From Manduca sexta (lineage: Eukaryota > Arthropoda > Insecta > Lepidoptera > Sphingidae): a stretch of DNA of 64,000 nucleotides. Positions 1 through 12,400 of the stretch are shown piece by piece. A model generated the notes under the pieces. It saw only the letters and a program-made list of their open reading frames with translations, was not told the origin of the DNA and made no database searches. The DNA lies in contig NC_051129.1 in assembly GCF_014839805.1 (NCBI RefSeq), forward strand, positions 10,544,920 through 10,608,919. The letters are read 5' to 3'. Numbering within the stretch: position 1 is the stretch's first letter; every line of letters begins with the position of its first letter. The position numbers and the translations under genes are program-made.

Positions 1-714
1 AATCCATTTTAATACTGCGGTTTCTTTACAATATCCCAAACGCGTGTTAGCCCTTCGTCAAAGTTATAATTAGGCCTGTAAAACAAATTGATACTTGATT
101 GACGTCACTATAATAACTAAGCGCCGTCTAAAATACCTAAGCCAAGTGAGAAACGTGCGCTAATTATCGTGAACATTACGTAAAACTCTCAAAACGTCTG
201 CCACACATCAAAATTTCACGAACAAAAAGTTGCTTTGTAATCTTCTTGTTGTTCGAAACGGGAACTCCAAACTCATTAGGTGCCGTAACTTGTGTGTAAG
301 CCCCAAGCGCGGCCTGCTACATAAATACATCTCGCTCTGTACTGAGATACTTTGTTTGACATACGACCGTAGTAGACGTTATGAATTCCTCAAATACACT
401 GAAGCGACACAAGATATGAAGTAGCGCGTAATACAGTTGTATTATTATGCGCGCCTCTTGAGTGCTGCGACTTGGGAGACACTCGCTTGATAATTTGAAA
501 CTATTTTGTACATGTCTACGAAAGACCACATACGAGGGCTTAAGTATGTTGCTGTTTGTTTCTCAGTAATGTTTATTACGTTCCTGTGTCTAACGATGAT
601 TTAACGAAATTTGTCTCATGTAGAATTAAAGCAAAGGTTCGGCTTTAATATTACAATGATCAGCTAATGTTTCGCTAAAATAAAAATAAAGTAAGAACAT
701 TGAAATATAACTGT
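1..714. other. No gene recognised
   Basis: AT-rich sequence with only short open frames that have no recognisable motif and no convincing splice context. Nothing else was seen in it. Confidence 0.5.
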
Positions 715-1195
715 TTTACGGATTTTATCGCGGTTTTTTATGTTATCATTTTCTCCCGACGTTTCGAAGACTGCAGCCATCGTGGTCACGGGGTGGGCTG
801 AGATTGTGGTCATGCGAAAAGTCAAACTTACAATATTTACCTACATTTTACTATTATATATTTTTTTTATATTTAGCTGTTGACAGTCCGATCTACGCAG
901 AATGAGCTCACAGTGTCTTGAAATCTGGCAACCGTCTTTAGGATTCCGATTTAATTAAACGTAGAGCAGGATCCCAGGCTTGTGCAAGCTTCCAACCATC
1001 TTCTCTACTGAAATTCGGGTGTCTGTTAATTTCAATAACCTCGCGTATCAGCCTAGTTAGAAATCGTTGTTCTTGGGCAAGGATTTGTGGCTTGTCTGGT
1101 TACAGATAAGATTGGAGCCTTCTTCAGTGGTCAGCAACTGCAGACTCCGTAGAACGGCGGTGTTTAAGCCAGCTGTATGTTTTTTTAAGCGGGTC
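715..1195 (-). mobile_element. Penelope-like element relic, C-terminal end and 3' tail
   Basis: Read on the minus strand, about 1090 to 950 gives an open stretch containing ILAQEQRFLTRLIREVIEI, then NRHPNFSREDGWKLAQAW, then a stop. As I know the family, a pattern of LIRE.IEI followed by HP.NF.REDG and AW typifies the C-terminal region of Penelope-like retroelements, after the GIY-YIG endonuclease. Just upstream on the same strand, near 1165-1120, HRRSTESAVADH fits the end of the GIY-YIG module but is followed by an in-frame stop. The minus-strand 3' flank, near 800-720, carries CTTCGAAACGTCGGGAG, a tail I associate with these elements. The copy is truncated and dead. No reverse transcriptase part is present. 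Confidence 0.65.
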
Positions 1196-1198
1196 TCT

Positions 1199-1366
1199 AT
1201 ATACATCGACGGCTGAAAGGCTAATTGATTTACGCGACATTTTTTCGTAAATTTTTAACTAGGTTAAAGAAAATAGAAGAAACTGCTGATTTTAAATACT
1301 TATATATGAAACTTAGTGTCGGGGAAAAATGTCGCTTAAGTCAATTAGCCTTTCATTCGTAGATAT
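1199..1366. mobile_element. Short inverted-repeat element (MITE)
   Basis: The two ends are imperfect inverted repeats of about 45 bp. The core TGAAAGGCTAATTGA near 1213-1227 recurs inverted near 1341-1355, and a block containing GCGACATTTTT is repeated inside it on both arms. The interior is about 70 bp of AT-rich DNA with no coding capacity. Target duplication and superfamily were not resolved. Confidence 0.6.
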
Positions 1367-1418
1367 AATTATTGAAGAAAGGAAAACTTATGATACGGTA
1401 CGAGATAAACCTAAAGTA

Positions 1419-1743
1419 TAATAATAATAATATCAGCCCTGTATTATATAGTCGCCCACTGCTGAGCACGGGCCTCCTCTACTACTGAGAGGGATTAGGC
1501 CATGGTCCACCACGCTGGCCTAGTGCGGATTGATAGACTTCACACACCTTCGAAAATCCTATACAGAACTACTTAGATGTGCAGGTTTCCTCACGATGTT
1601 TTCCTTTACCTTAAAGCGAACGATAAATTCACAAAGAATACACACATGATTTTAGAAAAGTCAGAGGTGTGTGCCCTTGGGATTTGAACCTGCGGACATT
1701 CGTCTTGGCAGTCCGTTCCACACCCAACTAGGCTATCGCCGCT
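1419..1743 (-). mobile_element. tRNA-derived SINE, near full length
   Basis: On the minus strand it starts with GCGGCGATAGCCTAGTTGGG, which is A-box-like. A B-box-like GGTTCAAATCCC follows, then a tRNA-unrelated body, and it ends in a short ATT-rich tail at 1419-1431. The same roughly 325-bp unit recurs at 12841, 16350 and 45324, which shows that it is a dispersed family. Confidence 0.85.
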
Positions 1744-1859
1744 TTTGCAACCTAAAGTATGCAAGTCGCTAATTAATAATAAAACATTTATTCAATAGCA
1801 ATGTTACACGAGTACAACTCACTGCAATCCTTTTATCTTGCAGGCATTACTATCACCAA
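1744..1859. other. Spacer between two inverted SINEs
   Basis: About 115 bp of AT-rich DNA separates two SINE copies of opposite orientation. No gene is seen. Confidence 0.5.
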
Positions 1860-2156
1860 ACGCGATTGTTTGTGGATCGGACTGCAGAGACGAATGGCCG
1901 CAGGTTCAAAACCCAAGGCACACACCTCTGACTTTTCTAAAATGATGTGTGTATTCATTGAGAATTATCGTTTGCTTTAACGATGAAGAAAAACATCGTG
2001 AGGAAACCTGCATACCTGAGAAGTTCTCTATAGACATTTTAAGGGTGTATGAAGTCTACCAATCCCCACTAGACCAGCGTGGTGGACTTAAGCCTAATCC
2101 CTCTCAGTAGTAGAGGCGCATATGCCCAGGCAGCAGGACAATAAATTATAATCATT
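1860..2156 (+). mobile_element. tRNA-derived SINE, diverged, plus orientation
   Basis: This is the same family as the copy at 1419-1743, in the opposite orientation. The B-box region reads GGTTCAAAACCC near 1903. The body with its cacacacctctgacttttct block, the ctctcagtagtagagg block and the AT-rich tail are all recognisable. The A-box end is damaged by a small deletion. Confidence 0.8.
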
Positions 2157-2261
2157 ATTTGATATTTGGTACATACTAAATAGGGCCTTTTCTTTTTTGT
2201 TTAAACTATTGAATGACGAGACGAACAAACCACTCCTTTGTTAAAATTCTATTGCAGCTTC

Positions 2262-2340
2262 CAAAGGATCGAGCTGATAGTAAGTAGTCAGTCACTCATG
2301 GACCTAGGCAATGCCTGACAGCCAAATCATAGCCTACGTG
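2262..2340 (+). repeat. Dispersed repeat fragment
   Basis: It matches a segment of thoc1 intron 4 near 11440-11506. Both share a CTGAT.GTAAG block, then TGGAC, GCAATGCC and CAGCCAAATCAT.GCCTAC in the same order. It is a fragment of a dispersed repeat I cannot name. Confidence 0.6.
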
Positions 2341-4930
2341 AAAAAGCTTAGTAAAGTTTTGACTAGCGATAAACACATAAACTTATGAAGGCCACTTACA
2401 CGATACATCTTATGCATAAATATTCGAAAGTATTTAGGTTATTTTTCGAACCTTCTAAAATAGTTTGCGGTTTACTTACCTTGCGTATCACACTACTCCT
2501 CCATTCCTAATGTTAACTGATAAGTAGAAATTCATTCTTGTAGAAATATATTTTGTGTAGTCCTCGATGGGAGAACGCTAGTACGAAGAACTCATGATAT
2601 ATTCTCCAGAAAGTCACAGGTATTAATATACGACGATATTGTAGGTGTTCATAGAATGTGTCATTTAAAAGTACAATCAATTAACCTACTAGCTCATTAA
2701 ACGGTCTAATGATGCAAAAGAATTAAATCATTAGTACTTGACCTTCTTATTATACCAGTGTTTATCAAATGTATTACATATTCACATACAATATATATAC
2801 GACATATGTAACAAAGATATTTTTAAAAGTAAGAATAAATTTTTATACAATTGTTATAAAGAGGAAACTAGTGTCGATATATTATCATTTGAATAAACGA
2901 TAAAATCATAACACCATTAGAGGAAAAATATGTTGCAAATAATGATCAAATAAAGGTTTAAAGGAAAATGCCTTTATTGTAAAAATGTTATTATTCAAAT
3001 CCATTATCTGGCAGCACTGTATCGCTTAAAACGTATTTACAATAGTTTCAATCGCTAAGTACAGGCATAATGTTATATTGGAATGTAACTTTACATGAAT
3101 CAGCGAATGTTCATATACAACACGCGCTGTTTAATTTGGTTTTACATAAATTTACCAACAGTTCCTATTCTCGGGCAGAGGGCGCCACCTACAAGCATTA
3201 TTAACAAGTCATGATTAAAACATTTCTAGCCGATCCTAATTCGTCAATCACACTAAGTACTCTTATAATTACAAATAAAAATATTAAATTCACACTAACT
3301 TATTTACATTCCCTAATGAACTCGTACATATTTGAAAACATCATATTTCAAAATAACGGTTCCCTACCTCATGTCAACTATAGTTATTGCTCTGTGGAAC
3401 GGTTGGAGCCGGCCGCGTGGCGGGTCCGCACCTCTAACGTGTTTATAATCTTCACAACACATACTTTACAAATTATACATTAAGGCGTACACTTCATTCT
3501 TTGTAACAATCTCAATTAATAATTTCACTATTGTTCTCACAATTGACGTATTTATTACTATTATTTCCATAAATCACATGATAAAACAGAACATAGTTAA
3601 TACAACAGAGTCAAAAGTACTCTTAGATAACAAGATTTTCTGATAGCGCATCTTAAGTACAAGTTCACATAACGAAGGGAAACCGATGTCAGTAAAATTA
3701 AACTTTTACCGTTTTACCGGGTGACATCTAAGTCCCGCTGTATTTGTGTAGATATATGAGAAACAATTTGAAAACTGTCACTAACTAACAATATCACTCA
3801 TTATATGAGAAAAAAAATGTTGTCAAATATTTAATGAAACATCAAAATGGTAACAAAAGAAAATAATCACTGAAGGTATAGCGGTATCTATTCGAAGTGC
3901 ACTTGGAAAATGATTTAACAGATAGCGGCGCACGGCAGGTCAACTTCGCTGCAATGTAGCACGAACCACGACACGAACGTCCGTATCGCTTGCTTGTCAT
4001 TGGTCGAGAAACCGACACGTGACTCGAATACTAGTCACTCGACCAATCACAGTTCAACGACACGGATAATCGTGTCATGTTTCTTATGCCACATTTTAAG
4101 AGTTTGATAAAATAAATATATAGTCTTCAGTATTATTGTTTTCCTCTATAATATTATTTGTAGTGCCTTAAAAGCCAGCGGGGCTATAAAGCCTGGGCTT
4201 AAAGGTGCACTATAAAGTATCAGTAATTCAAGTAACCTGGACTAAGGTCGAGCACTAAGGCCACAATACAAGCATTTCCGATATCCAAGTATAAGATGTA
4301 TATTTTTTATCTATTTTACACAAAGCATAATGTAATTTTATTAATCAACATATCGATAAGGACATATACCACTATTAGGGCTGTTTCTAAGATGAACGAG
4401 TGCGTGGGACAAATGCATACATTTGCCTCCACTTTTTATAGCCTCGCTGACAAATCTTTGGCACTACTTTAGCAGTCTGAGATAACCACGAAACGTCGAA
4501 GCGCCGCCATGTACTACCAGCTATCGTAAACATCAAAATCGGCCACGTAAATGCTCTATTCGAGTACAAGCGAAATTATACCAACGCTACATGTAAATAG
4601 CCTTCATTTGAATATTTCATTGTTTGTTTAAAATGTAAATACCTATACTATACAGATTAATATACGTGTAAATTAATAACTTGTAAAGACTAAAATTTGT
4701 GTTAAAATTTATTTCGTGACAAAACAATTTATACCGTTGTATTACAGCTAGTATAGTAAATCATTGAAACATGTTCTATTGTCTTATATTATTTGAGCTA
4801 CAAACGTGACTATCATGCTAGTAATCAGATATAACAATGTCTAATAATAATTTGTTTATAAACGTTGTGTGAAGCCGTACCTTCAGTGAGTAGTTTGCAA
4901 GCGACCAGAATATATTGAGACGCAGTGAGA
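2341..4930. other. Unassigned flank 3' of the MCRIP gene
   Basis: No coding exon is recognised. There are GC-richer patches near 3395-3440 and 3925-4065. Within the second patch an inverted pair, ATTGGTCGAG at about 3999 and CTCGACCAAT at about 4037, contains inverted CCAAT boxes and could be promoter sequence. A possible hairpin lies near 4160-4212. The part nearest 4934 is probably 3' UTR of the MCRIP gene. AATAAA on the minus strand lies at 4708-4713. Confidence 0.4.
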
Positions 4931-4933
4931 GTT

Positions 4934-7900
4934 CTAAGAGCGGTGCTTGTTGCGGTTTATGGTTTGGATGAGGCGGCGGCCCCACCACTCGTCCAGGTTG
5001 AACGGTCTGAAGTTGGCGAGGTGGCGCGGCGCGACCACTTCCTGGTAGTACTTCGCGTCGTCGCTGCCGCGCTCCAGCTCGCGTGTCACCTGCAATCATA
5101 CTCAAGTATATTAACACTACATTTCAACTGCCTCGGTGGCGTTGTATTAAGTGCGCGATATGACACGGCGAGGTCCCAGGTTCAAACGTCGGGGTCGAAC
5201 AATGCCCGGAATTTGTGCCCGATATAGCGATAGGCTAACCCTCTATTACATCATAGGCAAGAACACGAATGGCGAAAAGAGGGTGCCCCGATTTCACCTC
5301 CTACAACTTCAGGGTCATCCCTGAAGCTGTAAGAGGAGTGTATTTATAGAGTAAATAGAGAGAGAAAGTGTGTATTTGTATTTTTACAACACACATCTCT
5401 GTTTTATAAGCGAGGTGTGTTTGTCTTTTTTTATATATTTCAAATGAGACTTGTCACCAGGCTAGGATCCTCTATCCATACTCCTACTAAAAGATCGTAA
5501 CTGTTTTCTTTTAGGTAGGTACCTATAAGCGAATTTTGGAATACAACTTCTCTTCAAGGTCGTTTTGTTAGGACTGCACTGTATTTACTATCTGGTGCAA
5601 TGTTAATATTGCCCCGGAAAATTTATAATTAGCAGTATTCGTTGAATTTCATACGACTTTTAATCTCAAATATATCTACTGCCTTCATCGCATTCATTTT
5701 ATCTATTAGATAATCTTGATAACCTTCAAACTTTCTGTATACATTACTGTCAACATAATTAATCATTTCGTTGTTTGGCGTTAAATAATAAATAAAGTTA
5801 CATGTAATATGTTACATAAATGTGACTTTTATGATTGAACAATTAAGGCACATTTATAAAACAAACAATGATTTAGTCATTAATTAAAAATAAATGACAT
5901 AGACCATACCTTATTCCAGGAGTCATAAATATAATTGATGATGTCGTCGTGCTGTCCGTTCTGGGTGTTGTTATTGTTGTTGTTATTATTGTGTTGGTGT
6001 TGGTTGTTGGGCGCTCCCTGTGCCGGCGGACTCAGTCTGGCGCCATTGTGCCCGCTGTGGTTTCCGCCGTGGTTGCCGCCATGATTGCCACCGTGGTTCC
6101 CGTGGTTGCTGTGGTTGCCGTTGTGACCGTTGCCGTTATGCCGCTTGCCGCTCATGTGTGGTAAAGAGCGCGGACCGCTGTTCACATAACTTGATCTGGA
6201 GAACAACATGTGTTTTTTTTAAATTTATGTTATTTATTTACAGACAACATTCATGAACAATCACAATGGGTATGTTCTGAACGATTCTGAGATTAAACCA
6301 AAAATCAGTCATCAGTAAGTAGGTATGTCTTTATTTTAAGGATCAGGTGCAAAAGGTGTAGAATCCACAACCCTAAGTAAATCTACCATCTATAAACATC
6401 CATAATACAAGGGGAATCACAGATTTTTTCATTTTTATAACAATTGTATCCCTGATATTGTCACAACATTCTGTTGGCAAAGTATATTTTGAATGGATTT
6501 ATGTAATAATATTAATAAATATATTAGATATATTAGATTGTAGGTATATCATATGATGAAATTAGAATAAAGCTGAAGAATTTGTTTGTTTGAATGCGCT
6601 AATCTTAAGAACAATTAAACCAAAATAATATGAAGATATATTAGTGCTGAGTTTTTTATTTCAGAATAACTTTTTTGAGCAAAAGCTAATAGAAAACATA
6701 ACACTTGAAGTTTGGTTTCTCTCATTGTATTTCTCTTTATTCTACAGGAATATTTGGAACTGTTGTTTTACATAAACCCATTTATGGAATAAAGCAAAAA
6801 CTTCCACAGCTATATACTATATAATACACCCTTATTTTTAGTTTTAGTGACATGAAGGCAATTCAAACTACAATAAACATTTAGTCATTTATGTACATAG
6901 GTGTTAACAAATGTAAATTTAGTATCTCACACCACATTAAATTAAATTAACATATTGAAAATGTAAAGTTTATTCAACTTTACCTACAGTATTTGACAGT
7001 AGTTGGATGATAGTAGTTATAGGAGAGATAATTTACTTTTATTATCACAGAGAATATTAACTCTGCAATGTTACAATAATATGTATGTATACATATAATA
7101 CTGTTTTAGTAATTCATTTCATAAATTGCAATATGTGTGGGGTTTTCGTCAAGGGTATAAGTCATATCTTAAAAGGGTTTAATAGAAGTATAACTATTAT
7201 GCTACAATAAACTTCACTCCTGAATCAGACCGATTGTGATCGTGTATGTAGCTGTTGCTAATACATCAAAATGGATTATACCTAATGGATACCAATCTTG
7301 CAACAGTCATGACTTTATCAATTGTTACGGAAAAAAAAGTGAATGCTGCAAATGTGTTTATGGCATAACCTGGTAACTAAACAGGTGAGCCACATTATTC
7401 AGTTATCACCACTTGTAACCTCTCAAAATTATGAGGGAATCATAATTGTTGTATAAGCCTTACAGGAAAAGGTTGCAGATTGCCAAAGAAACAGAAGTTA
7501 CTTGAGCTTCCTTTTTGCATAATCTTATCATGTTTCTTACCTTACTAATATTATAAATGTGAAAGTTTGTAGGAATTAAAGAACATGTTATTTTTTTTTT
7601 TTTAATTTCAATATAGCAAAATGTTATAACATAATAGTGAGGGTTTTATTTTCCCTTTCCTAAAGTATATAAATATGCTAATATAGTTTAAGCATAGGTA
7701 AAGGAATGTAAATGTAAAATTTTCAAGGTAATATTTATAACAATAAAAACAACCATCCACCCGCTATCAAACAATCAAGGTTTGTAGATAACAGTGGACT
7801 CTGATTTTAATAACCACACTTACAAGTGCCTAATCAAGCTGACAAAATGCATCCTTATAATCTATAAATATTAATAATTTCCTACAAAATATGCCAACCA

Positions 7901-8335
7901 GGCAATGTTTATTGATAAACGAGCATATTTTTATACAAGTATATGACTATCAACAGCTACTTTGTGTAATAGTTTATAAACTTGTGATAACAGTGTGCGC
8001 GTGGCAGATAATAATATAAATATCACGCACACAACTCTGTATAATAGCACGGTCTTTGTGTTTACTGTGAACAAACCAGCTGCTAAGTATTAACACGAGC
8101 GGCCGACGTGCGAGGCAAATCTAAACGCTCGTTTTAGTCACATGAACGGCAAAACAACATTTACGAAAGCTGTATCTATGTACTTATACATAACATCCTC
8201 CGCCAAAGAAAGTAAGAGCACGCGCATACGTCGGGCCTTCCTTTGTTAACAACAAAATATCGACGTTTTGTAAACGTGAAAGTAAGCTTAGATGCAAGCG
8301 AAAGGAGATTCTCACCTCATATTGTTACGATCCAT
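4934..8335 (-). CDS. MCRIP/FAM195-family protein
   Basis: The model has three coding exons on the minus strand: 8335-8316, 6195-5910 and 5089-4934, about 153 residues. The first is a 20-nt micro-exon, MDRNNM plus two bases, with a GTGAGA donor. It joins in phase to exon 2 at a CCAG acceptor, and exon 2 joins exon 3 in phase 0. Residues about 20-75 are low-complexity His/Asn/Gly with GNHG-type repeats, followed by a run of eight or more Asn. Conserved family features follow: HDDIINYIYDSWNKV, then a C-terminal FRPFNLDEWWGRRL block. From family knowledge, vertebrate MCRIP1 and MCRIP2 bind the CtBP corepressor, and the family associates with DDX6 and stress granules. That role is inferred here by homology only. 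The tract sits in the usual linker but is unusually long. It is divergent from thoc1, 1.1 kb away. Confidence 0.8.
5128..5425 (+). mobile_element. tRNA-derived SINE (second family) in MCRIP intron 2
   Basis: The tRNA-like head ends in a degenerate B box, AGGTCCCAGGTTCAAACGTC near 5170. The body that follows includes the gggtgccccgatttcacctcctacaac motif in broken pieces, then a short tail. It differs from the roughly 325-bp family elsewhere in the window. It lies in the intron, reading against the gene. Confidence 0.6.
6196..8315 (-). other. Intron 1 of the MCRIP gene
   Basis: This is a 2.1-kb AT-rich intron between the 20-nt first coding exon and exon 2. Apart from a short Lep1-like fragment near 7537, no exon or RNA gene was recognised. 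Confidence 0.6.
7537..7600 (+). repeat. 5' fragment of a Lep1-like Helitron
   Basis: The sequence TTACTAATATTATAAATGTG, followed by AAAGTTTGTAGG, matches the 5' end of the Lep1-type Helitron family seen nearly intact at 43716-43971. The rest of the element is missing. Confidence 0.5.
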
Positions 8336-9475
8336 GTTTCCAAACAAAGATGTCTTGAATTACACGCTAAAACTACTGATAAACACTAAGTATCGCTAAA
8401 CTAAGCTAAACTTATACTCTAATACATTTCTAAATAGAGGATCGAGTAAAAAATATGTAAATAATAATAAATTTCTAAAGATAAATAGACGGGACGCCAC
8501 ACGACACGACACACATCTGTCAAAAATAATTGCTATCAGCTGCACTTCCGTACAATGAACTCGCGTTGTGATTGGTCGTCATCCGTTCGTTCATAGTTTT
8601 AACCAATCCCGAGTGAATTTGTTGATTGCGCAAAATCATTAGATCCAATAACGCGGGAAAGTGCAGAGTGAACTATAGGCGTTTACGAAGTCTGTTTAAG
8701 TAATGATTTGGCTAAGAAGAAAAATCAATAATATAAATTAGCAGATATTTCGAAATATAACATGTAGGTTTTTTTTTTTTTAAATATTCACTTAGAAAAA
8801 ACTCAGGTCTAAACTATTAATATTACCTAGATATTAAATAAATAAAAAAATAAGAAATCAATACATTTTATTTACTGCTCAGAGTATTTATAAGCTTAGC
8901 ATTCATTATGATATGACGAGCCGAAGCAAGCAGCCCACTGGGAATTGACTCGCTACGTTGATCCGCAACGCTGTAATGCTTTTCTAGTAGACGCACTATT
9001 ATGCACTACACCCTAGACTACGAGGCGGATTTTTGCGTTGCGATGACGGGCGGCGGCGCAGCGCGGGGCGGCGATTCCAGTTGTAAATAAAAATCTTGCA
9101 TTGCGACCATCAGCCGATGAGTGGACGTTATTAAAATTGTTAGTTAAATATTTTTTATTAGAATAATAAACGTCATAATTCTATATAGTTCATCACTTTG
9201 AGGGATATCTAAAAAAAATATGACCCTGAATTACATTTCATATTATAAAACAATTTTAGTAATCGATTACTAATAACTAATATTCCTTGGAGTTAGCCAT
9301 CACTAGCTTATAAAAATGTCAAACTAATGCAATTTTTTTTACATGTAGCTGTGGTCCGAATTTGCTAGCGTCTTTTTGTTTTTTGTCGGTTTTTACTTTA
9401 ATTACTGTGAAATAAGTTTATATTGAATTAAAGAAATGCGTAAATAAATAAAAACTGCCTCCTAAAACTACAAGA
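8336..9475. promoter_or_regulatory. Divergent promoter interval, MCRIP and thoc1
   Basis: About 1.1 kb separates the two start codons, with genes pointing outward. Near the MCRIP side are an inverted CCAAT box (GATTGGTC, about 8570) and a direct one (ACCAATCC, about 8603). A GC-rich block at about 9020-9080 interrupts otherwise AT-rich DNA on the thoc1 side. No TATA box or transcription start can be fixed from sequence alone. Confidence 0.45.
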
Positions 9476-12400
9476 ATGACCGACAAATTGGGTTTCGAAG
9501 ACCTACGGGCTAAATATAAAGTAAATATGAATTCTAACCTTATCTATAATAAACAAGTACACGTACAATATATTTTTAATTTTTTTGTGTTTTCAGGATG
9601 TGCTCACTAAAGCTTTTACAACTAATAACATTGACTTGATTGATTCTTTTTCTAAAAATATAAATGAGACCGACAGAAAGGCAGCAATGGATCAGGCGTT
9701 CCGAGATAAACTTTTGGATCTGCTTATAGAAGATTCAAACACTCTGGAAAAATTCGTAACATTTTGCATAGAGTCCTGTAGAAGGCAAATGGTAACTCCT
9801 ACAATGCCTGTAGTTTTACTTGGGGATATTTTCGACGCTTTAACACTTAACAAATGCGAGAAAATGTTCAGTTATGTTGAGAATGGAGTAAACATTTGGA
9901 AAGAGGAATTGTTTTTCGTGGCGTGCAAGAACAATCTGCTCAGAATGTGTAATGATCTATTACGGAGACTATCTCGATCACAAAACACTGTATTTTGTGG
10001 TCGTATTCTGTTATTCTTGGCAAAATTTTTCCCATTTTCTGAACGGTCTGGACTTAACATTGTATCAGAGTTCAACCTTGAGAATATTACGGAGTTTGGT
10101 GGAGATAATACGAGTACACTAAAAGATGTTTTGGAGGAAGAGATAGTCATTGATAATGATAAGAACAAGCTGACCATTGATTATAACCTGTACTGCAGGT
10201 TTTGGAGTCTTCAAGATTTCTTCCGTAATCCAAATTCTTGTTACAATAAACTGCAATGGAAGACTTTTGTTGCGGTAAGTTTTTTAAACATTGCATTGGG
10301 TATCAACTAAAATGTATGGTTCAGTAGTTAATTTGGCTGCTTTCTCATAAAGATAAAAATAATTCAATATAGCATTACTCAACAACATACTCTACATCCT
10401 TTAACTGATATAAATGAACAAAAATGATTATATTTAGTAATAACAAAATTAGAGTAGTTGTTCCAACTTTTATCTTTTTTATAAAGAAAAAAAAACTTTA
10501 TTACGGATTGTATTGTAGCACTCCGGCAGTGTACTGTCAGCATTCTCATCGTACAAGTTGGAAGCTGTGGAGCTGCAGAAGTCGAAACTGAACCGTGTGA
10601 AAGCCGTCACCTCTGATGTGGAGATGCAAGGCTCTGGAAAGGAACAACACTATTTTGCCAAGTTCCTCACCAATCAGAAACTTCTGGAATTGCAACTGTC
10701 GGACTCAAACTTCAGAAGATGTGTGCTCATACAGTTTCTGATACTGTTCCAATATTTAACGTCCACAGTTAAGTTTAAAATGTGCGTGCCTACTTATATG
10801 TTTAATGGATGAGTAGTAATGTAAACACAACTCACATAAAAAGTTTTTAACTGGTTTTAGATATGAAAATTATTATTACACCTGAATATATTGTAGTGTT
10901 GATTGTACCCGCAAGGACTTACACTCACAGCTAACTTTACAATTGCCAAGAGAATAAAATTGAACTGTATCCTTCTGTGTATTTTGTATACATGTTTGTT
11001 AGAAATTATTTGATGAAGTAGTTATTGTGTTCCACTGTGCACTTCGAATGTAGATATGATTTATTATTCTCTAAATAAATTCAGCACTGTGTTAAAATTT
11101 TTAGGGAAGCTCAAGAATTAAAATCAGAACAAGTTGACTGGGTAAAAGAGACTACAACACTCATATACCGTTTGTTGACTGAGACTCCACCAAATGGAAA
11201 ACGATTTGCGGAATGTGTAAAAGATATTCTTAAAAGAGAAGAACACTGGAACAGTTGGAAAAATGATGGATGTCCAGGTAATTATCTGAAATTCGCTTGT
11301 TTAGTACAGAAATTTAAGCAACATAATATATTATTATGTAGTGGCAACTTCATAGTATTTTGTTTTATTAAACCTAGCTTTTAAAAAAACAATTTTTTTT
11401 CTTATTGCCATAGTAGGCAAACAAGCCAGCTGTCTGCCTGATGGTAAGCAGCATTCGCCGTGGACTAAAGCAATGCCAGAGGCACAGCCAAATCATTGCC
11501 TACCAAAATGTGCTATTAATAAATATAATTTTAAGTGAATAGAGGGAATTCTCACTCAATATCTGGAAGTTCTATTGAAGAATTGTATACGAAATTGGGA
11601 ATATCTTGCGTAAATCTAATAAAACCTCAGTACTAACAAAATGTATACATGAATTTTGAAATATTTCGTATTTTTTTTTAGAATTCCAGAGGCCTAAGCC
11701 CCCAGTGCAAGTTGATACTGCAGATGAAGTAAAAAAGTCGAGGAAACGACGGCCAGTTGGCGATATTATAAGGGAACATGAGATTCAGAAAAAATCTTAC
11801 ATGGGCAAGTAAGTGATTTATTTTATCCTGTTTTATTGCTACATCATGTGGGAAGAAGTAAATAGTGGATCTACTAGCTATGCCTCTGATTACCGTTTTA
11901 AGGATAAAAGGTGTAAGTGTATGTATGTTTGCTTTAAGAGTTTACCCAGACTTATAATAACAAACCAGATTTCAAATATCAATTGTAATATTGTTAACTG
12001 TATGTGTGTGTGTTTTTTTTTTGTTGTTTTTATGTGTATGTAGAAAAATAAATAGTTAAAATGATTTTCAATGGTAAATGTAAGAAACAAGCACACAACA
12101 GTAATGTGTCATACATTATCATATATTTTTTTGGCATTTGGTATTTATAATTATGCTAATTTATTGTGTCCATGCTATATATTATCTGGGATATAGCAAA
12201 TTTAAAATAAGCCCATATTATAGTAAGCCATAATACAAGATCTATTTTTCAATTTTGTTTTCAGAGGTTTAGAAATTTTTATAATTCACCACGTATTATA
12301 TGTTTTCAGTAATGATTTGACGAAGCTATGGAATCTGTGCCCAGACAATTTGACGGCGTGTCGCTCCAAGGAAAGGGACTTTATGCCTTCCTTAGGTAAG

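Noticed and set aside
4925..5227. 100-codon plus-strand open frame over MCRIP exon 3
   Set aside because: It runs antisense to a conserved exon and then into a SINE. It shows no motif of its own.
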